This document shows positions 17,706-29,299 of a DNA stretch of 64,000 nt, in pieces. The notes beneath the pieces were generated by a model that saw only the letters and a program-made list of their open reading frames with translations, did not search any database and was not told the DNA's origin. Origin of the DNA: Cordia subcordata. Taxonomy: Eukaryota > Streptophyta > Magnoliopsida > Boraginales > Cordiaceae. Within the stretch, counting starts at the first letter, position 1; each line of letters opens with the position of its first letter. A program made the position numbers and the translations under genes. The stretch spans positions 738,501 to 802,500 of the forward strand of contig JAPTOF010000006.1 of the NCBI GenBank assembly GCA_028554755.1, read 5' to 3'.

Positions 17706-19289
17706 TGTATTCAATGAGATATTACGTGAGCAGCATTCATAATAAAACTAACATGAAGAGTGCCAAGATGCACGATAGTCGAATGTGCTCATTCAGGAGT
17801 AGTTCATTCATTGGTTTGTTTCTTTGCATTCTCTTGTACTAAAGGTGTATGTGCTTGTGAATTTTTGTGTTATCTTCATGTTTTCATAGGGTTACGCAAG
17901 TTACATTTGAGTGGGCAATCTATATATCTCATTTTCCTTTCTACATGTGCTTATCAAGGTTATCTCTCTATTCTCCATATGAATGTTAGATATAGTAACT
18001 CGTAGCGCAACTTTGTACTTGTATTCGGAAAACAATGTTTCTCCAAATATTTACTTGGTTGAATGTGCTCCTAAAGTGTACAGTTGCTATGAAGTAGAGC
18101 ACGTCGAGGCAGCATCTAACAGGGTGTTTGTCCATGCTCATAAGCATTTGAAATAAAAAAGTAGAGAGGATTTTTTCAGCACTCAAATAAGCACTGCCAA
18201 ACATCCTCCATATCCAGCATCACTGTGAACTTTACAGCATAGCAAGCTTAAAAGAAGTATTGCTTTGCACCTGAGGGACAACTACATTACCTCAGTCCAC
18301 GTTGCATGTGGTAGATTAGTGGCTTGTAACTAATCTGGCCCAATTATCCTATATCTCACATCATACCGAACCTAAAGTGGTCTAATTTCTTTCTTTCTTC
18401 TATACTTTGATTTATTTCTTTTTTTGTTTAAACTAAAGCATTAACCAATTCCACCAGGGTTGAAATCTTGATATAATATTAAACCTATCACATGATAATT
18501 AGCTGTACTAACCAACTTAGGAACTCAACTTGTAGTATGATTTGCTAAAAATATTTCTTCAATTATTGGATAAGACCTTTATGTTTATTACCCTTGTATG
18601 ACTAAAATTGAACAATCTTTAAAAGTTTATTTCACATTTAGGTATATCTTGATAATTATTTTATTGGATAGTTGAACTTGAACAAAAATATCTTTCAAAT
18701 GATATTTTACGTGCCAACTTTGGACACACAAAAAAAAAAAAAGAAAACTACAACTTGTAAGATTTATGATTAGAATAAGAGCTTAATTGATTTTTATTGA
18801 GAAAAAGATTATTATTATTTTGTTAGTTTATTTGTCTATAATAATAGTCTTTAAACAACAATTTTAAACAGTGATGACAACTTTTAGTCATAACCAACTT
18901 TGATTCATATGTACTAAAGGGATCACAAAGATATTTATCATTCACGAAATCACGATTTAGTATCTTGTCGATAAAAAAGATTAAAAGTAACATTGTTTAA
19001 ATAATACAAAAATAAAATAAAATAAAGATGATAAAAGGGAGGGTCCCCACACTGAGGGTTAACAATTAACTATGGTTAAGATCTAACACGGCTGGTTAAC
19101 TATGTAGTAGAAGGAATCTTGGTTAGGGTTATTAACCCCCAAAAAGAAAAAGTTGGCTAGAAAAATCATGAAAAATAAAAATAGAAGTCCCAAATGCCTA
19201 CCTGTCTTTCCAATTATAGAGATTATTTGGGGCAATTGAGGGAAGTTTTTCTTCATTAGCTCATAGGGGGGTTTTGACCAAAAGTTTGC
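17706..19289. other. 3' flank of PP2C and intergenic DNA
   Basis: The first few hundred bases are probably PP2C 3' untranslated region; the rest is AT-rich. It contains the short foldback element listed separately and no recognisable gene. Confidence 0.5.
18122..18208. mobile_element. Short foldback MITE
   Basis: An 87-bp element with near-complementary ends: GGGTGTTTGTCCATGCTCAT on the left and AAGCACTGCCAAACATCC on the right. The end sequence, GTGTTTG followed by GCTTATAAGC-like bases, recurs in other foldbacks in this window. A clear target duplication is not visible. hAT ancestry is a guess. Confidence 0.55.
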
Positions 19290-20481
19290 AAATTCTTCAG
19301 GGTCTCTTCATTTCTTGTGGAATAAAAAGGTCAACACCAACAACGACAACAACAATTAAAACACTGTTTCTCTGTTTCATGTTCTCCATTTGCACGTAAG
19401 TTTTTTTTTTTTTTTAAATTATTTTTTCCAACTTTTTCTAATTTTCAATTTTGCTCCCTTTTGTTTATTAAGTTAGATTTAAATTTGAATTCCATCTTTG
19501 AAGAGTAAATAGAAATAATTGCTTATGATTCTAGGGTTGCGTATTTTAGCTTCAAATGTTGCCAAGTTGAACAACGAATTTTAGATTCCGTAATTAGTCC
19601 AGATCCGCAAGAGAAATTTGGAGTTAAGATATTGATTTTGATTGCACTATTTTATTTTCTGTCGAATTTTTCATTAGCTTAATCTGATTGTTTATAGCTT
19701 AAAGCACAAGACTGCGTTCGATAGATCCAGAGTGGACCAGCTTAGTACAGATCTAAAGTGGCGCTGAGCTTTCATCTGAGCTGATAATGATAGTTATACG
19801 GGCAGCTCCGTAGCTTTAACTAGAGTATTTTGAATCAAGTGGCCTCTTTATTGCCTTCTCGTTTTGGGGTGTTCCTTGAAAGAAATTTGTTTTGTGCTGA
19901 GAATTGGTTAAAAGGTGTTAATATAGCTGTAGTTTGCGTTCAGTAGGTCTAAAGATTGCATTTTTAATGAAAAAAGAGAGCTTTTGTACATATGAACACC
20001 AAACAGAATGCGGTTGTGGAAATTTTGAGATATCTACTGATGGTGAATAGTTCAAGTGGTTCTTGCGATTGACATTTTCTTTCAATAATTGCTTCATGTT
20101 ATTGAAAGCTGGATCTGCAATTTCTTAGGTCATAAGTTACTGTGTACTGTTGCTTTATATTATTCCTTCTGAGTGGGGTGTTCCATCAAAAGCTGGAAAT
20201 GAAATTTTTGTGTGTTTTTTGTTTTTTTTTTGGGGGGGGGGGGGGCCACCTTGACCTTCTAGTTTTAACTATGGTTTAAATCGATGGGTTCTTGTCTGAA
20301 TTAACTGGACTAAGGATTTCCTACAGTATGGGCGTTCTCCCCTGAGAAATGACATATTCTTTGGTTTTAAACTGTAGCTTATGCCAAACTTTCTACTGAT
20401 ACTTTTTTAGGTGAACTATTATGCATGGAAAACGGAGAATAGAGACATCCAGGTAAGTATTGAAAGCCTCATCCTGATATT
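19290..20481 (+). promoter_or_regulatory. Promoter and intron-containing leader of the DnaJ gene
   Basis: A TATA-like GAATAAAAAGG near 19320 precedes a CAA-rich leader. The leader ends at the donor CAC|GTAAGT (19396). A T-rich acceptor CTTTTTTAG ends at 20410, giving a leader intron of about 1 kb and a second leader exon of 71 bases before the start codon. That second exon carries the short uORF listed separately. Confidence 0.5.
20421..20456 (+). CDS. Upstream ORF (11 codons) in the DnaJ leader
   Basis: The first ATG after the inferred leader-intron acceptor opens a frame of 11 residues ending in TAA, 25 bases before the main ATG. If the leader is spliced as inferred, ribosomes meet this ATG first, so it could lower translation of the main frame. 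It has no recognisable peptide sequence; function is inference. Confidence 0.4.
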   Translation: MHGKRRIETSR

Positions 20482-22656
20482 ATGGAGTGCAACAGAGATG
20501 AGGCTGTCAGAGCAAAAACAATTGCCGAGGGGAAAATGGAGAAAAGAGATTATGGTGGTGCTAGGAAATTTGCCCTGAAAGCCCAAAGTTTATATCCTGG
20601 TCTAGAGGGCCTTCCCCAAATGTTGACAACTCTTGATGTGTATATCTCTGCTGAAAATAAAATAAGTGGAGAAGTGGACTGGTATGGTGTACTTGGTGTA
20701 AACCCTTTGGCTGATGAGGAAACAGTGAGGAAACAGTACAGGAAGTTGGCTCTCGTGCTTCACCCTGATAAAAATAAATCAGTTGGGGCTGATGGCGCAT
20801 TCAAACTTCTTTCAGAGGCCTGGAGTTTGTTGTCTGATAAGGCGAAGCGATTAGCCTATAACCAGCGAAGAAGTTTGAAAGGATACCAGGGAAAGTTTCA
20901 AACACATGCTGGTGGATCATCAGCACCTCCCCGATCAAATGGATTTCACAATTTTACAAGTCAAACAGTTCCAGTTAAAAAGCCCCAAGCTAGTACTGCT
21001 CGAGTACACCCCAAAACCGTTCCCACTCCATTCCGTCAAAGGACTGATACTTTCTGGACTATCTGCCAACGATGTAAAATGTATTATGAATACCTAAAGA
21101 TATATCTCAACCACGTTCTTCTTTGCCCCAATTGCCATGAGGCTTTTCTGGCTTCAGAGACAGCTCCTCCTTTCAGTCACTCAAAGTCTTCAAATGTTGC
21201 TGCTCGCCAACAGCATCAGGGTTCAAGTGCCGGTCAGAGTTCATTCACTCGATCACATGTCCAGCAACAATCTCAAACTGCTGTCCTCAATAGCATGGAT
21301 CCCTCCATTGCAGCAAAAGCAGCTAACGTTGTTCAGCAGGCACAAGAGAAATTGAAAAGGGATCACGATGAACTACATGATGCTGCGGCCGGGGGGCAAA
21401 ATCATATTCTCAATTCTCTCTCAAAAGGAGAAGCACCGCTAAAGAAAAGCAGAGTAGGTGATGATGGTTATCATTTTGGAGCAAACATGGCGTATCGGGC
21501 AGCAATGGGGAATAATGGTTTTGGGATGACATATGCATCTGGATCAACAAAAAATGGTTTCGAAGGGAGTAGGCTCTATGGGTTTCCGGGCACTTATAGT
21601 AAGCCAGATAGTACCAGAGAGCTCACACCTGTGGAACTGCGGGCCATGCTGATGGAGAAGGCTCGCAGTGAGATCCTTAATAAGCTGAATGAGTTTAGAT
21701 CAAAGACTGCAACCAAAACTGCAGATACGAAGAAAGAAAGGGTGAAAGAGACTAAACAAGACAAAGTAAGACGGGTAGTAAAGGGACATAATGTGAATGG
21801 CAGTAATGAAGCAACAGCGTCAATGAATGTTCCAGATTCTGATTTTCATGATTTTGACTTGGACAGGACAGAGAACTCCTTTGGAGATAATGAAGTTTGG
21901 GCTGCATATGATGATGATGATGGCATGCCACGATTTTATGCTTTAATTCATAAGGTGGTGTCTAGGAGACCATTTAAGGTGAGGTTTAGCTGGCTTAACT
22001 CAAAAACTACTAGTGAGTTTTCAACTTTAGACTGGGTGGGTTCAGGTTTCTATAAAACGTCCGGGGAGTTTAGAGTTGGAAAATATGAAATCAATAAGTC
22101 CATAAATTCGTTTTCCCACAAGGTCAATTGGTCAAAAGGCCCACGTGGGACTATTCATATATTTCCCAGACGAGGGGATGTTTGGGCACTCTACAGAAAT
22201 TGGTCCCCTGATTGGAATGAGCATACCCCTGATGAAGTGATACACAAATATGAGATGGTGGTAGTGCTTGATGACTACAATGAGGAGCAAGGTGTCTCAG
22301 TTGCTCCTCTTGTCAAGGTTGCCGGTTTCAAAACAATATTTCATCCTCATGTGGACCCTGAAAAGGTAAGAAGGGTACCAAAAGAAGAGATGTTTTGCTT
22401 CTCTCATCAGGTCCCTCACTACTTGCTTACGGGTAAAGAAGCACAAGATGCTCCTCAAGGTTGCCAGGAGCTGGATCCAGCAGCTACTCCAGTGGAGCTG
22501 CTTCAAGTAACAACAGAAGATAAAGGGGTGCGGATGACGAAGAATGATGAGGATTCTAAGGACATGGAATCTCAGAATCTAACAGAGAGTAGGGTAGATG
22601 ATGCTAAAGAAGGGTTCAGAAAGATCAAGGAAGATGTGATGATAGAAAATGGTTAA
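20482..22656 (+). CDS. J-domain (DnaJ) protein with DUF3444
   Basis: Plant type III (C-class) J-protein, predicted to stimulate an Hsp70. One uninterrupted coding exon, 724 aa, with an in-frame TGA upstream of the chosen ATG. Residues 1-60 are the conserved N-terminal helical region of this plant family. The J-domain lies at about 66-130, with the essential HPD at 94-96. Next comes a low-complexity Gln/Ser region interrupted by a Cys cluster (TICQRC about 192, then LCPNCHEAF about 220) that looks like a zinc ribbon. The C-terminal half carries DUF3444 at about 450-650 (EVWAAYDDDDGMPRFYALI, WALYRNW, VPHYLLTG). The tail is acidic and Lys-rich. There is no signal peptide or membrane segment. By sequence and position it corresponds to Arabidopsis At5g53150 as remembered. 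The client proteins of the family are not known to me. Confidence 0.93.
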   Translation: MECNRDEAVRAKTIAEGKMEKRDYGGARKFALKAQSLYPGLEGLPQMLTTLDVYISAENKISGEVDWYGVLGVNPLADEETVRKQYRKLALVLHPDKNKSVGADGAFKLLSEAWSLLSDKAKRLAYNQRRSLKGYQGKFQTHAGGSSAPPRSNGFHNFTSQTVPVKKPQASTARVHPKTVPTPFRQRTDTFWTICQRCKMYYEYLKIYLNHVLLCPNCHEAFLASETAPPFSHSKSSNVAARQQHQGSSAGQSSFTRSHVQQQSQTAVLNSMDPSIAAKAANVVQQAQEKLKRDHDELHDAAAGGQNHILNSLSKGEAPLKKSRVGDDGYHFGANMAYRAAMGNNGFGMTYASGSTKNGFEGSRLYGFPGTYSKPDSTRELTPVELRAMLMEKARSEILNKLNEFRSKTATKTADTKKERVKETKQDKVRRVVKGHNVNGSNEATASMNVPDSDFHDFDLDRTENSFGDNEVWAAYDDDDGMPRFYALIHKVVSRRPFKVRFSWLNSKTTSEFSTLDWVGSGFYKTSGEFRVGKYEINKSINSFSHKVNWSKGPRGTIHIFPRRGDVWALYRNWSPDWNEHTPDEVIHKYEMVVVLDDYNEEQGVSVAPLVKVAGFKTIFHPHVDPEKVRRVPKEEMFCFSHQVPHYLLTGKEAQDAPQGCQELDPAATPVELLQVTTEDKGVRMTKNDEDSKDMESQNLTESRVDDAKEGFRKIKEDVMIENG

Positions 22657-25158
22657 GATATCAAGGGAGGTGATACAATGAGCTTGTGGAAGTTGCCAGG
22701 GAAGCAGAGGTGCTTAATGCCTGAAAAGTATATGCAGTGTGTTGAGATTGCTGGCATTTTTCTTGATACAAGCCTGGCTATAATTAGAGTAGATTGACAT
22801 TTTGGTGCACAGGTTGGACACAGTATGGGTTAGAATGTCACAGCATTGCAATTCACAACATAGTTCTCACCATCTTCAAGGCAAGTCTGACCTCTGTTTT
22901 GATTACAAAATTGGATTATAGTCAGGAAGATGAAGAAACAGCAACATATTTTGTCCGGAATCTCTTTTTAAGTTAAAAACTTTGTTAATATAACAGTTTA
23001 CTCAATGTATGTGGTGTCTTTTTGATGTTTTATGATGTATATTGCATCTCTTTCCATTTATACTGCGACATATGGGAAAGATTTCTGTAATATACGTCAT
23101 TTGATCACTTGATGAAAGTAAAGCATTACCTTTTATTGGTCCAGAAATTAATATCTGGTCAAGTCTTGGTCGAGATGAGAGCAGTTCTTGCTGGGAGAAT
23201 TGCAGTTCTTGGGGGTTGATAATCATTTACCACCTGTATCATGGTAGACTTTGGATATGTTCTGGTTGTTGTTTGCTTGTTTTCTGTTTTCCAGCTTTTT
23301 AATCAACTGGCTTATATGTCACACTTAGTTGTTTACTTGGTTTCAATTTTTCTGCTTTTCCATTACTAGCTTATATGTCACTTGTTTGAAAAAGTGTGCA
23401 TCTTGTTATAAATTAAAGCTGTTTAAACCAAACTGGACTTCTTTGTCCTGATTGATTTTCTTGCTTACTCGAGCTCTTTGAACAATTTCAGAGCGATACT
23501 ATCAGTTTTGCTTAAACATATATTTATATATAGGCACGTTGTTCCTTCTTTTGCCCGAGTTAGCTTCTTAATTTTGTGACCAGGAAAGAGGAAAAAAGAG
23601 AGGAAAAAAAAAAAGGGGGAAAAGAAAAGAGCTTCTGTTGCTTGTGTACTTCTCCTTATCTTTATTGTCTTGTATTCTTGCCTATTTTTATGTTAAATTG
23701 CTTATGCTCCTCGCGTTTTCAATTTTCTAAGTTTCGCTTTCTCTAGAGCATATAAACAAGAGCCTCAAATCTTTCCAAATAGATACAGATCATCTTTGCT
23801 CAAAAATTGAAAAAGTTAAAGAGGAAATATATATCTTTTCAAAGAATTGATATACTCCAGTTGTGAAAATAACAAATTCGAAACCAAAAAGTAGTGTTTC
23901 CATGTGTTTAGGGAGTAATGTGGCACTCGTCTAAGTTTCGTGCAATTGTAACATGCCATTTTAAGCATAGGTTTATGCACATGTACAGCAAAAATCCGAA
24001 AGTGGTTGCTCTTTTCTTGAGGTTCTTTTTTCTCCTAGGAACTGTTTTTAGTTTCTTGTAAAGTAGTTATGTTATAGACGGATTTAGATCTTCTCATATT
24101 TAATTATTCTCTCGTAGTGTTATGATAGAAAAATCATGTTACATCTGTGGTCCATTCAGTATTAGGTGATATAAGAACCACCTATACCCTCATTCCTGCC
24201 AAACTCTTTCTTTCGACCCTGTCCTGCTAGTCAGCGGTGATGTCCCCCTTGCAGTGTCAAGTCGTGGTGTTATTAGAATGTTAGCTATATACTTTTTAGA
24301 TTTAAGAGTTTAAATAAGCATATAACAAATACAACATTAGTGTGAAGCTGGCCTTGCCTTATACTTTTTGTTTTATGGTTTCTCCTTGTTTTCAATGCTT
24401 GGCAATCGTCTCTCCAGTTTGCTTTCGGCATCACTTGCTTTGAAGGTGGAGAGACTGTGATTAAGGTTTAATTTTGATGTTTTTGTTGTTGGGTTAGGCG
24501 TTGATGAATTTGGACAGGCCTTTGCTGATTTTGGGCTTCTGTCTTGTCTGATTTCTTTCATCAGAGACCCATCCTCGTAATTCATTCTCTTAATAAGAAG
24601 TTTTATTCACAAAAAAAAAAAAAGAAAAGAAAAAAAGAAAAAGAATTCCCTAGGATGGTTTCGTTTCATCATTGCGCACGTTCAGCTCAGGACTGGGAAT
24701 GCCTTTTTTTAATGATCAAAACAAGAGAAAAAAAAACTAGGTTCGACAGGGCTGAATGAACAAAAGTTGAGATGTTCTCGTAATGCTATAACTAATATTT
24801 GTTTGGCTTGACGTTGTTATATTTCTCCAAAGAAAGTTAACCACGGTCCATAAATAATTTTTCGTGATACGTATAATAAGATAATAATTATTCCACATCC
24901 CGACCGACCGACCATTGTTTTGGGAATCTTAATGAAGCTTCGTGTTCCTGGTTTAGGGGGCGTACTATATGTCTGTTTGTCTAGGCCGGCGGCTCTGCTT
25001 TGCTGGCCTTCAATCAGGGCGTGCATGCATGGCACCTTCTACTTTGCAGAAGCACTTCTGTGCTTCACCATATTTTACGGGAAGTTTTCCCAAATTAATT
25101 GAATACTTTCAAAACCTCAACTACGAAATCATTTATTCATAAAATCACATGACTAAGA

Positions 25159-25278
25159 TGGTGTTTTGCTTCGATTATTTGATACTTATAAGCACTTTAA
25201 TAGTAAAAATGCATGTGAAAAGGTTTTTTTTTGAAGTGCTTATATGCACCCAAAATAAGTAAAGTCAAATACCCTCTA
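25159..25278. mobile_element. MITE-like foldback
   Basis: The ends GGTGTTTTGCTTCGATTATT and, on the right, the complement of GGGTATTTGACTTTAC form imperfect inverted repeats. An inner palindromic pair (CTTATAAGCACTTT and GAAGTGCTTATA) lies within. Size about 120 bp, no coding capacity. Confidence 0.4.
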
Positions 25279-26362
25279 ATGCTTAGGGATAGCTATATGT
25301 TTAAAGTCTAAATCTACCTCAAAGTTGGCAAACTAGAGAAGGTATCTCTCATATATTGTTTGGTAAAGCTCTTTTAATTATTCCTGTTTAATATTACAAA
25401 TTAAGAATTGGAGCCACGCATGTTTTGCGTAGAGTTCGATGAATTGGGTCTTTTCAGGGCACTCTCCGATGAATTTCTTCCATGTGATGCAAGCTAATGA
25501 CCATTTCTTAGTTGGAAAGAAAAGACGTGGCTGAGAACATTACCGGTCTCGTTCTTCATCACCTTCAACATTCGGACATAAATTATAATTTTCAAAAAAA
25601 AATAAAATAATATAATTATATAATAAAATAATTTAAACAGTTGATCTAATCCTTAAAGCCAAAACCTTTTCCACCCACTCCCACCACAAGAAGGAAATAA
25701 AGGAGTAAAGTTGAACATGCAATGCTAGTAGTATTCTTGCATGTGTCAACATTTTCTGATTCTCTTGCTGTCAACTTTTAGTCAAAAGAAAATGGAAGAT
25801 AAAAAGGGGCATGCCCCATAATGTTGACCAAAGGTCACCGCTATAAACAGCTACACCCTTATCTAGCCCTTGAAGAGTGTTCGGCAGTGCTTATCTAATT
25901 ATCTTAAATGCTTATAAGCATTTCTCAAAAAAGATTGATGGAGGTTACTCTTTATTTTGAAGACTTAGTGAAGTATTCAAATAAGTCACAAACTGGTTGC
26001 TAGGCCAGTAAACAATTATCCTCTCAAGTTTGCTTACAGATTTACTAGTATTTCAGATGCGCGTATGTAGATCTAATTCTTATTATTTTGCTTGTCTACT
26101 TTATAGAAATGTAAAGTAGAAACAAAACTAAAGAAAGAAATAATTACGGACAAATTTAATATTCTAGTAATAATATGAAGCCATTTAAGCAATTTATACT
26201 TTCACAACAATTTACAACAAGAAAGGTTAATTATTGCTACTCGTCCAAAAGCACCCGTACCATATCAAGCTGACTTAAGCAATTGAACTAGGCAGTTCCG
26301 GGAATGGTGCACGGGGAGTTTCACTCCCGGGTTTCAATCATCTCATCACATGTAACGTTATT

Positions 26363-26407
26363 TAATAATAATAATAATAATAATAATTATTATTATTATT
26401 ATTATTT
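26363..26407. repeat. (AAT)n-(ATT)n palindromic microsatellite
   Basis: An AAT run passes directly into an ATT run, so the 45 bases form a perfect or near-perfect hairpin. Confidence 0.85.
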
Positions 26408-28172
26408 AAATGATACATTATTTAAATTATTTGTCATATCTATATTGTTAATGTTATTCTATTATGTCGATCAAATCCTGGACCCTCCATCCACGAGTTC
26501 AAATTCATCTGTTACGTGTTCAATAATAAGGCAATTGTGATTGGCTTTGCTGATTCATTACCTCTATTAGCTTCTACTTTTCATGCTCATGATGACTTAA
26601 GATTTGATGACTCTCTTTTTTTTCTTTCTTTCCACCCCCCCCCCCCCCACACACACACACAAAAAGGCAAACTTTTTTCTCCAGAACCACTAGCTAGAGA
26701 ATATCAAATGCTGGAGTGGCTTTTTTGTCGTCTCCCTAACCGCAATTGACCAAGTTACCAACACGGAGATGTCACTTTCGCGTTCAGCTTTTGTTAACCC
26801 TCAACCAGTTCTTAAATGAGTTGGAACTCCTGTAACTTTAAGTTACCAATCTATAAATGAATTTCCAACTCAATTGCATGCATGCGCATGTACAGTACAT
26901 TTACTCTATGTATATGATCACATGTAGCGAGTATTCTATATCTATCAAGTGAATACTCATTTTGCTTCATAAATAGTGATTATTCGTGAAATTAAAAGGC
27001 GAAGAGAGACGAGTGAGAGTCGAATTTGTTATCTTTTTTAATTAGTATAATTATGACAAAATTTAATATTTATATACAACTTCCTTTTCTTAATTATACT
27101 TTTAGGCTTTAGCTGAGATCACTAATTAATTTTTTTAGACTAAAAGTAAGTTCAAATTAAAATTCCTTTTATTTGAAATAATTTGATCATTGTTATATGT
27201 TACATGTTACTTCTTCAACTATCATTACATAATAGTAATATGGGGGTACTGGTTATTTACCCAGTCCAGTTATACCGGGTATTGAGTAATTAAAACCTGG
27301 CCCCAAGAAGGCTTCATATATGATTAGGCCTCAAATTGTCTCCCATAGGCAAGAACTCGAATTAGTTGGGGTTGGGATGACAAATTCTGAATAATTAAGA
27401 CCTTGTCTTGCCAATAATATAAGAATCTTGATGAGATTATTCACTCTTGGATTGATCCCAACCTTACTATGCTCACAGTCTATAAATAATGCATGATTTT
27501 AAAAAACTCATTCTAAATACTTAATTAAAAATAAGTTGTAATTTGACCTTTCTTTGAATTTGGCGTCTATATTCAACTAACTTGAGCATTGGAATTTCTT
27601 TGACGGACAGTAGACCAATGTTTCAAGTTACTCTATTTTTTCTTGTCCACAGGCCCACATCAACATTCAATTCAGTTCAATTCGGGCAAGGCAATTACGT
27701 GATATATAAATATCTTTATCAATAAAATTTTTCATATATATGAGAGATTTGGTAATTAACACATAATTTTTTTTTCAAATAAAAGAGATGTGAAAAAATA
27801 AATGAATAATATAAACTATCGCTCAAAACTTTCCATGTACGTTTGCGCTTTGGAGTCGGAGAGAGTCTATATATATATATATATATATGTGACGAAACTT
27901 AGTGACCAAGAATTAACACAGAAGGAAAGTAATTTAATTTGGCAACTCCCACAAGCCAAGGCTAAAATCTTAGTCAACACAATGGTAAATATGACAAAGT
28001 TACCATGTTCCAAAAATTAGACCTAGGTTAATTAAGGTAGTTAATAGGGTGTGAAAAACGCATTGATTAAGAAATTTCCTAAAGATTTTGTCCATAATGA
28101 GGTCATAACCTTCCTTGTTGGTAATTTAGACCACCCCCCACAAACCACCAAAAAAAACCCCTACCCACACTA

Positions 28173-28365
28173 TCTATAAATACCACCCTCTCTCCTTTCT
28201 TTTACCCTCTCTTTTCTCTTTGCAATTTTCTCTCTCTCTTACACTCTTATCTCTCTCTCTCACACACACACACACATTGAACTTGGTCTGCTTTAGCTCT
28301 TCAATTAGCTAGCTAACAAGCCATCACAAGCTCCTTCACATTCTCATTCAATTTCACAAACACCC
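28173..28365 (+). promoter_or_regulatory. TATA promoter and leader exon of unknown transcript
   Basis: A textbook TATA box (TCTATAAATA, 28173-28182) precedes a C/T-rich and CA-rich leader of about 160 bases. That leader ends at a strong splice donor, CCC|GTAAGT at 28366. No start codon or coding exon follows for 5 kb. The simplest reading is that this is the first, non-coding exon of the trehalose-phosphate phosphatase gene, with the acceptor at 33711 and a 5.3-kb intron. A non-coding RNA gene is the alternative. Sequence alone cannot decide. Confidence 0.45.
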
Positions 28366-28514
28366 GTAAGTTCATCTCTCTCTCTCTCTCTGTTGTTTGC
28401 TTTTGTATGTGACATATGTTTTGCATTTATAGATGTATTTGAATTGATCATATACGTTACTTGGCTACGAAATTCAACTTGTGATACACTACTGTTAAGC
28501 TTTATATCTATATA

Positions 28515-28525
28515 TACACACACAT

Positions 28526-28558
<33 letters not shown>

Positions 28559-28559
28559 C
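28515..28559. repeat. (CA)n-(TA)n compound microsatellite
   Basis: ACACAC repeats run into TATATA repeats downstream of the 28.2-kb leader. Confidence 0.85.
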
Positions 28560-28684
28560 TCGCTATTGAATCGGCATTTTATGTCTCTCCATCCTCTGTT
28601 CCTCAATCCATGCAAACGCCCCCTCCCTGCTCTTCTCTTTACGTCCGGCAATCGTGCACTAATTTGATGTTTCGCGCCACCGGG

Positions 28685-28758
28685 AACCGGCTCAGCAGGT
28701 GAAGCACTTTTTCCTTTGATTAAGAATACTTAGGACTTCACCTGCGGCGCTGTCGGTT
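28685..28758. other. Imperfect hairpin, small-RNA-precursor size
   Basis: The arms AACCGGCTCAGCAGGTGAAG (28685-28704) and CTTCACCTG...CGGTT (28736-28758) pair over about 17 of 20 bases around a 31-base loop. The core CAGGTGAAG/CTTCACCTG is perfect. The size would suit a plant microRNA precursor, but I do not recognise a known microRNA in either arm. A transposon remnant is equally possible. Confidence 0.3.
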
Positions 28759-28851
28759 GAAAGCTTCGCCGTTTAGCATCTCCGTTAACTGACGTGTAAT
28801 TTTGATCTCTATTTTTTCTTTAATTTGTTTTTTTTTTTGGGGGTATGTATC

Positions 28852-29034
28852 GGGGCGCATTTTAGCGACCAGCGGTAGATTTCGGCAGGGCAGGAACAAA
28901 CGAAAAAGCGGTTGGTTTCCGTTTTTTCTTCCTCCAAGGAAGCAGTAAAACGTCCCACGCGCTCTTCACGAGCGTCCACGCTAGACCCTCGAGGCTAAAA
29001 TCTACCTACGGCGTCCGTTTTGTTGCGACGCGCC
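28852..29034. repeat. Inverted repeat, possible MITE
   Basis: The left arm GGGGCGCATTTTAGCGACC...GGTAGATTT (28852-28882) and the right arm AAAATCTACC...GCGACGCGCC (28997-29034) are partly complementary. They enclose a GC-rich core with a small CGCTC/GAGCG hairpin. The arm style (TTTAGCGACC) resembles non-autonomous plant DNA transposons, but I could not define exact ends or a target duplication. Confidence 0.35.
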
Positions 29035-29118
29035 AGATTTACGTCTTTTCGGACATGTTCATGTTTGCTTTTTCGGTTGCGGTTTAGAAAGGTCGACACA
29101 TGTGGCATACGCACCGCA

Positions 29119-29295
29119 CACGTGGTGTTGTTCGGGCCCACGTTTATTGACTGGGCCATGAGGTTTGGGTTGACCTCTACAGGCCCACAAAAGCAAAAAA
29201 CTTTAGTTTTAGATTTTAGATTCATCTCTGACGTTGATAGGTTGGATAAGGCCCACCGACCGACGGTTCAGATGCGCAAAGGATGATGACACGTG
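29119..29295. promoter_or_regulatory. Cluster of G-box/ABRE and GGCCCA elements
   Basis: Two perfect G-boxes (ACACGTGG at 29118-29125 and GACACGTGTC at 29288-29297) lie among GGGCCCA (29134), TGGGCC (29152), AGGCCCA (29181) and GGCCCAC (about 29250). Such motifs usually sit close to plant transcription starts: G-box/ABRE for bZIP factors and GGCCCA for TCP-type factors. Here there is no obvious gene start. If the 28.2-kb leader belongs to the phosphatase gene, this cluster would lie in its first intron. The regulatory role is inference. Confidence 0.4.
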
Positions 29296-29299
29296 TCCT

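Larger units (their letters stand above)
22657..28140. other. Long intergenic region, no gene recognised
   Basis: About 5.5 kb. The first 400-500 bases are probably the DnaJ 3' untranslated region. The rest is AT-rich with poly-A/T runs, microsatellites and foldbacks. The open frames are short, none has a recognisable domain, and several arise from simple repeats. No RNA gene is seen. Confidence 0.55.

Noticed and set aside
20210..20250. T- and G-homopolymer run as a possible telomeric or quadruplex element
   Set aside because: A single T run followed by about 15 G residues inside a leader intron; no TTTAGGG repeats and most likely slippage.
28995..29286. Overlapping plus- and minus-strand open frames of 76-88 codons
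   Set aside because: They coincide with the motif-rich GC segment, have no recognisable domain on either strand, and both cross the regulatory motifs.
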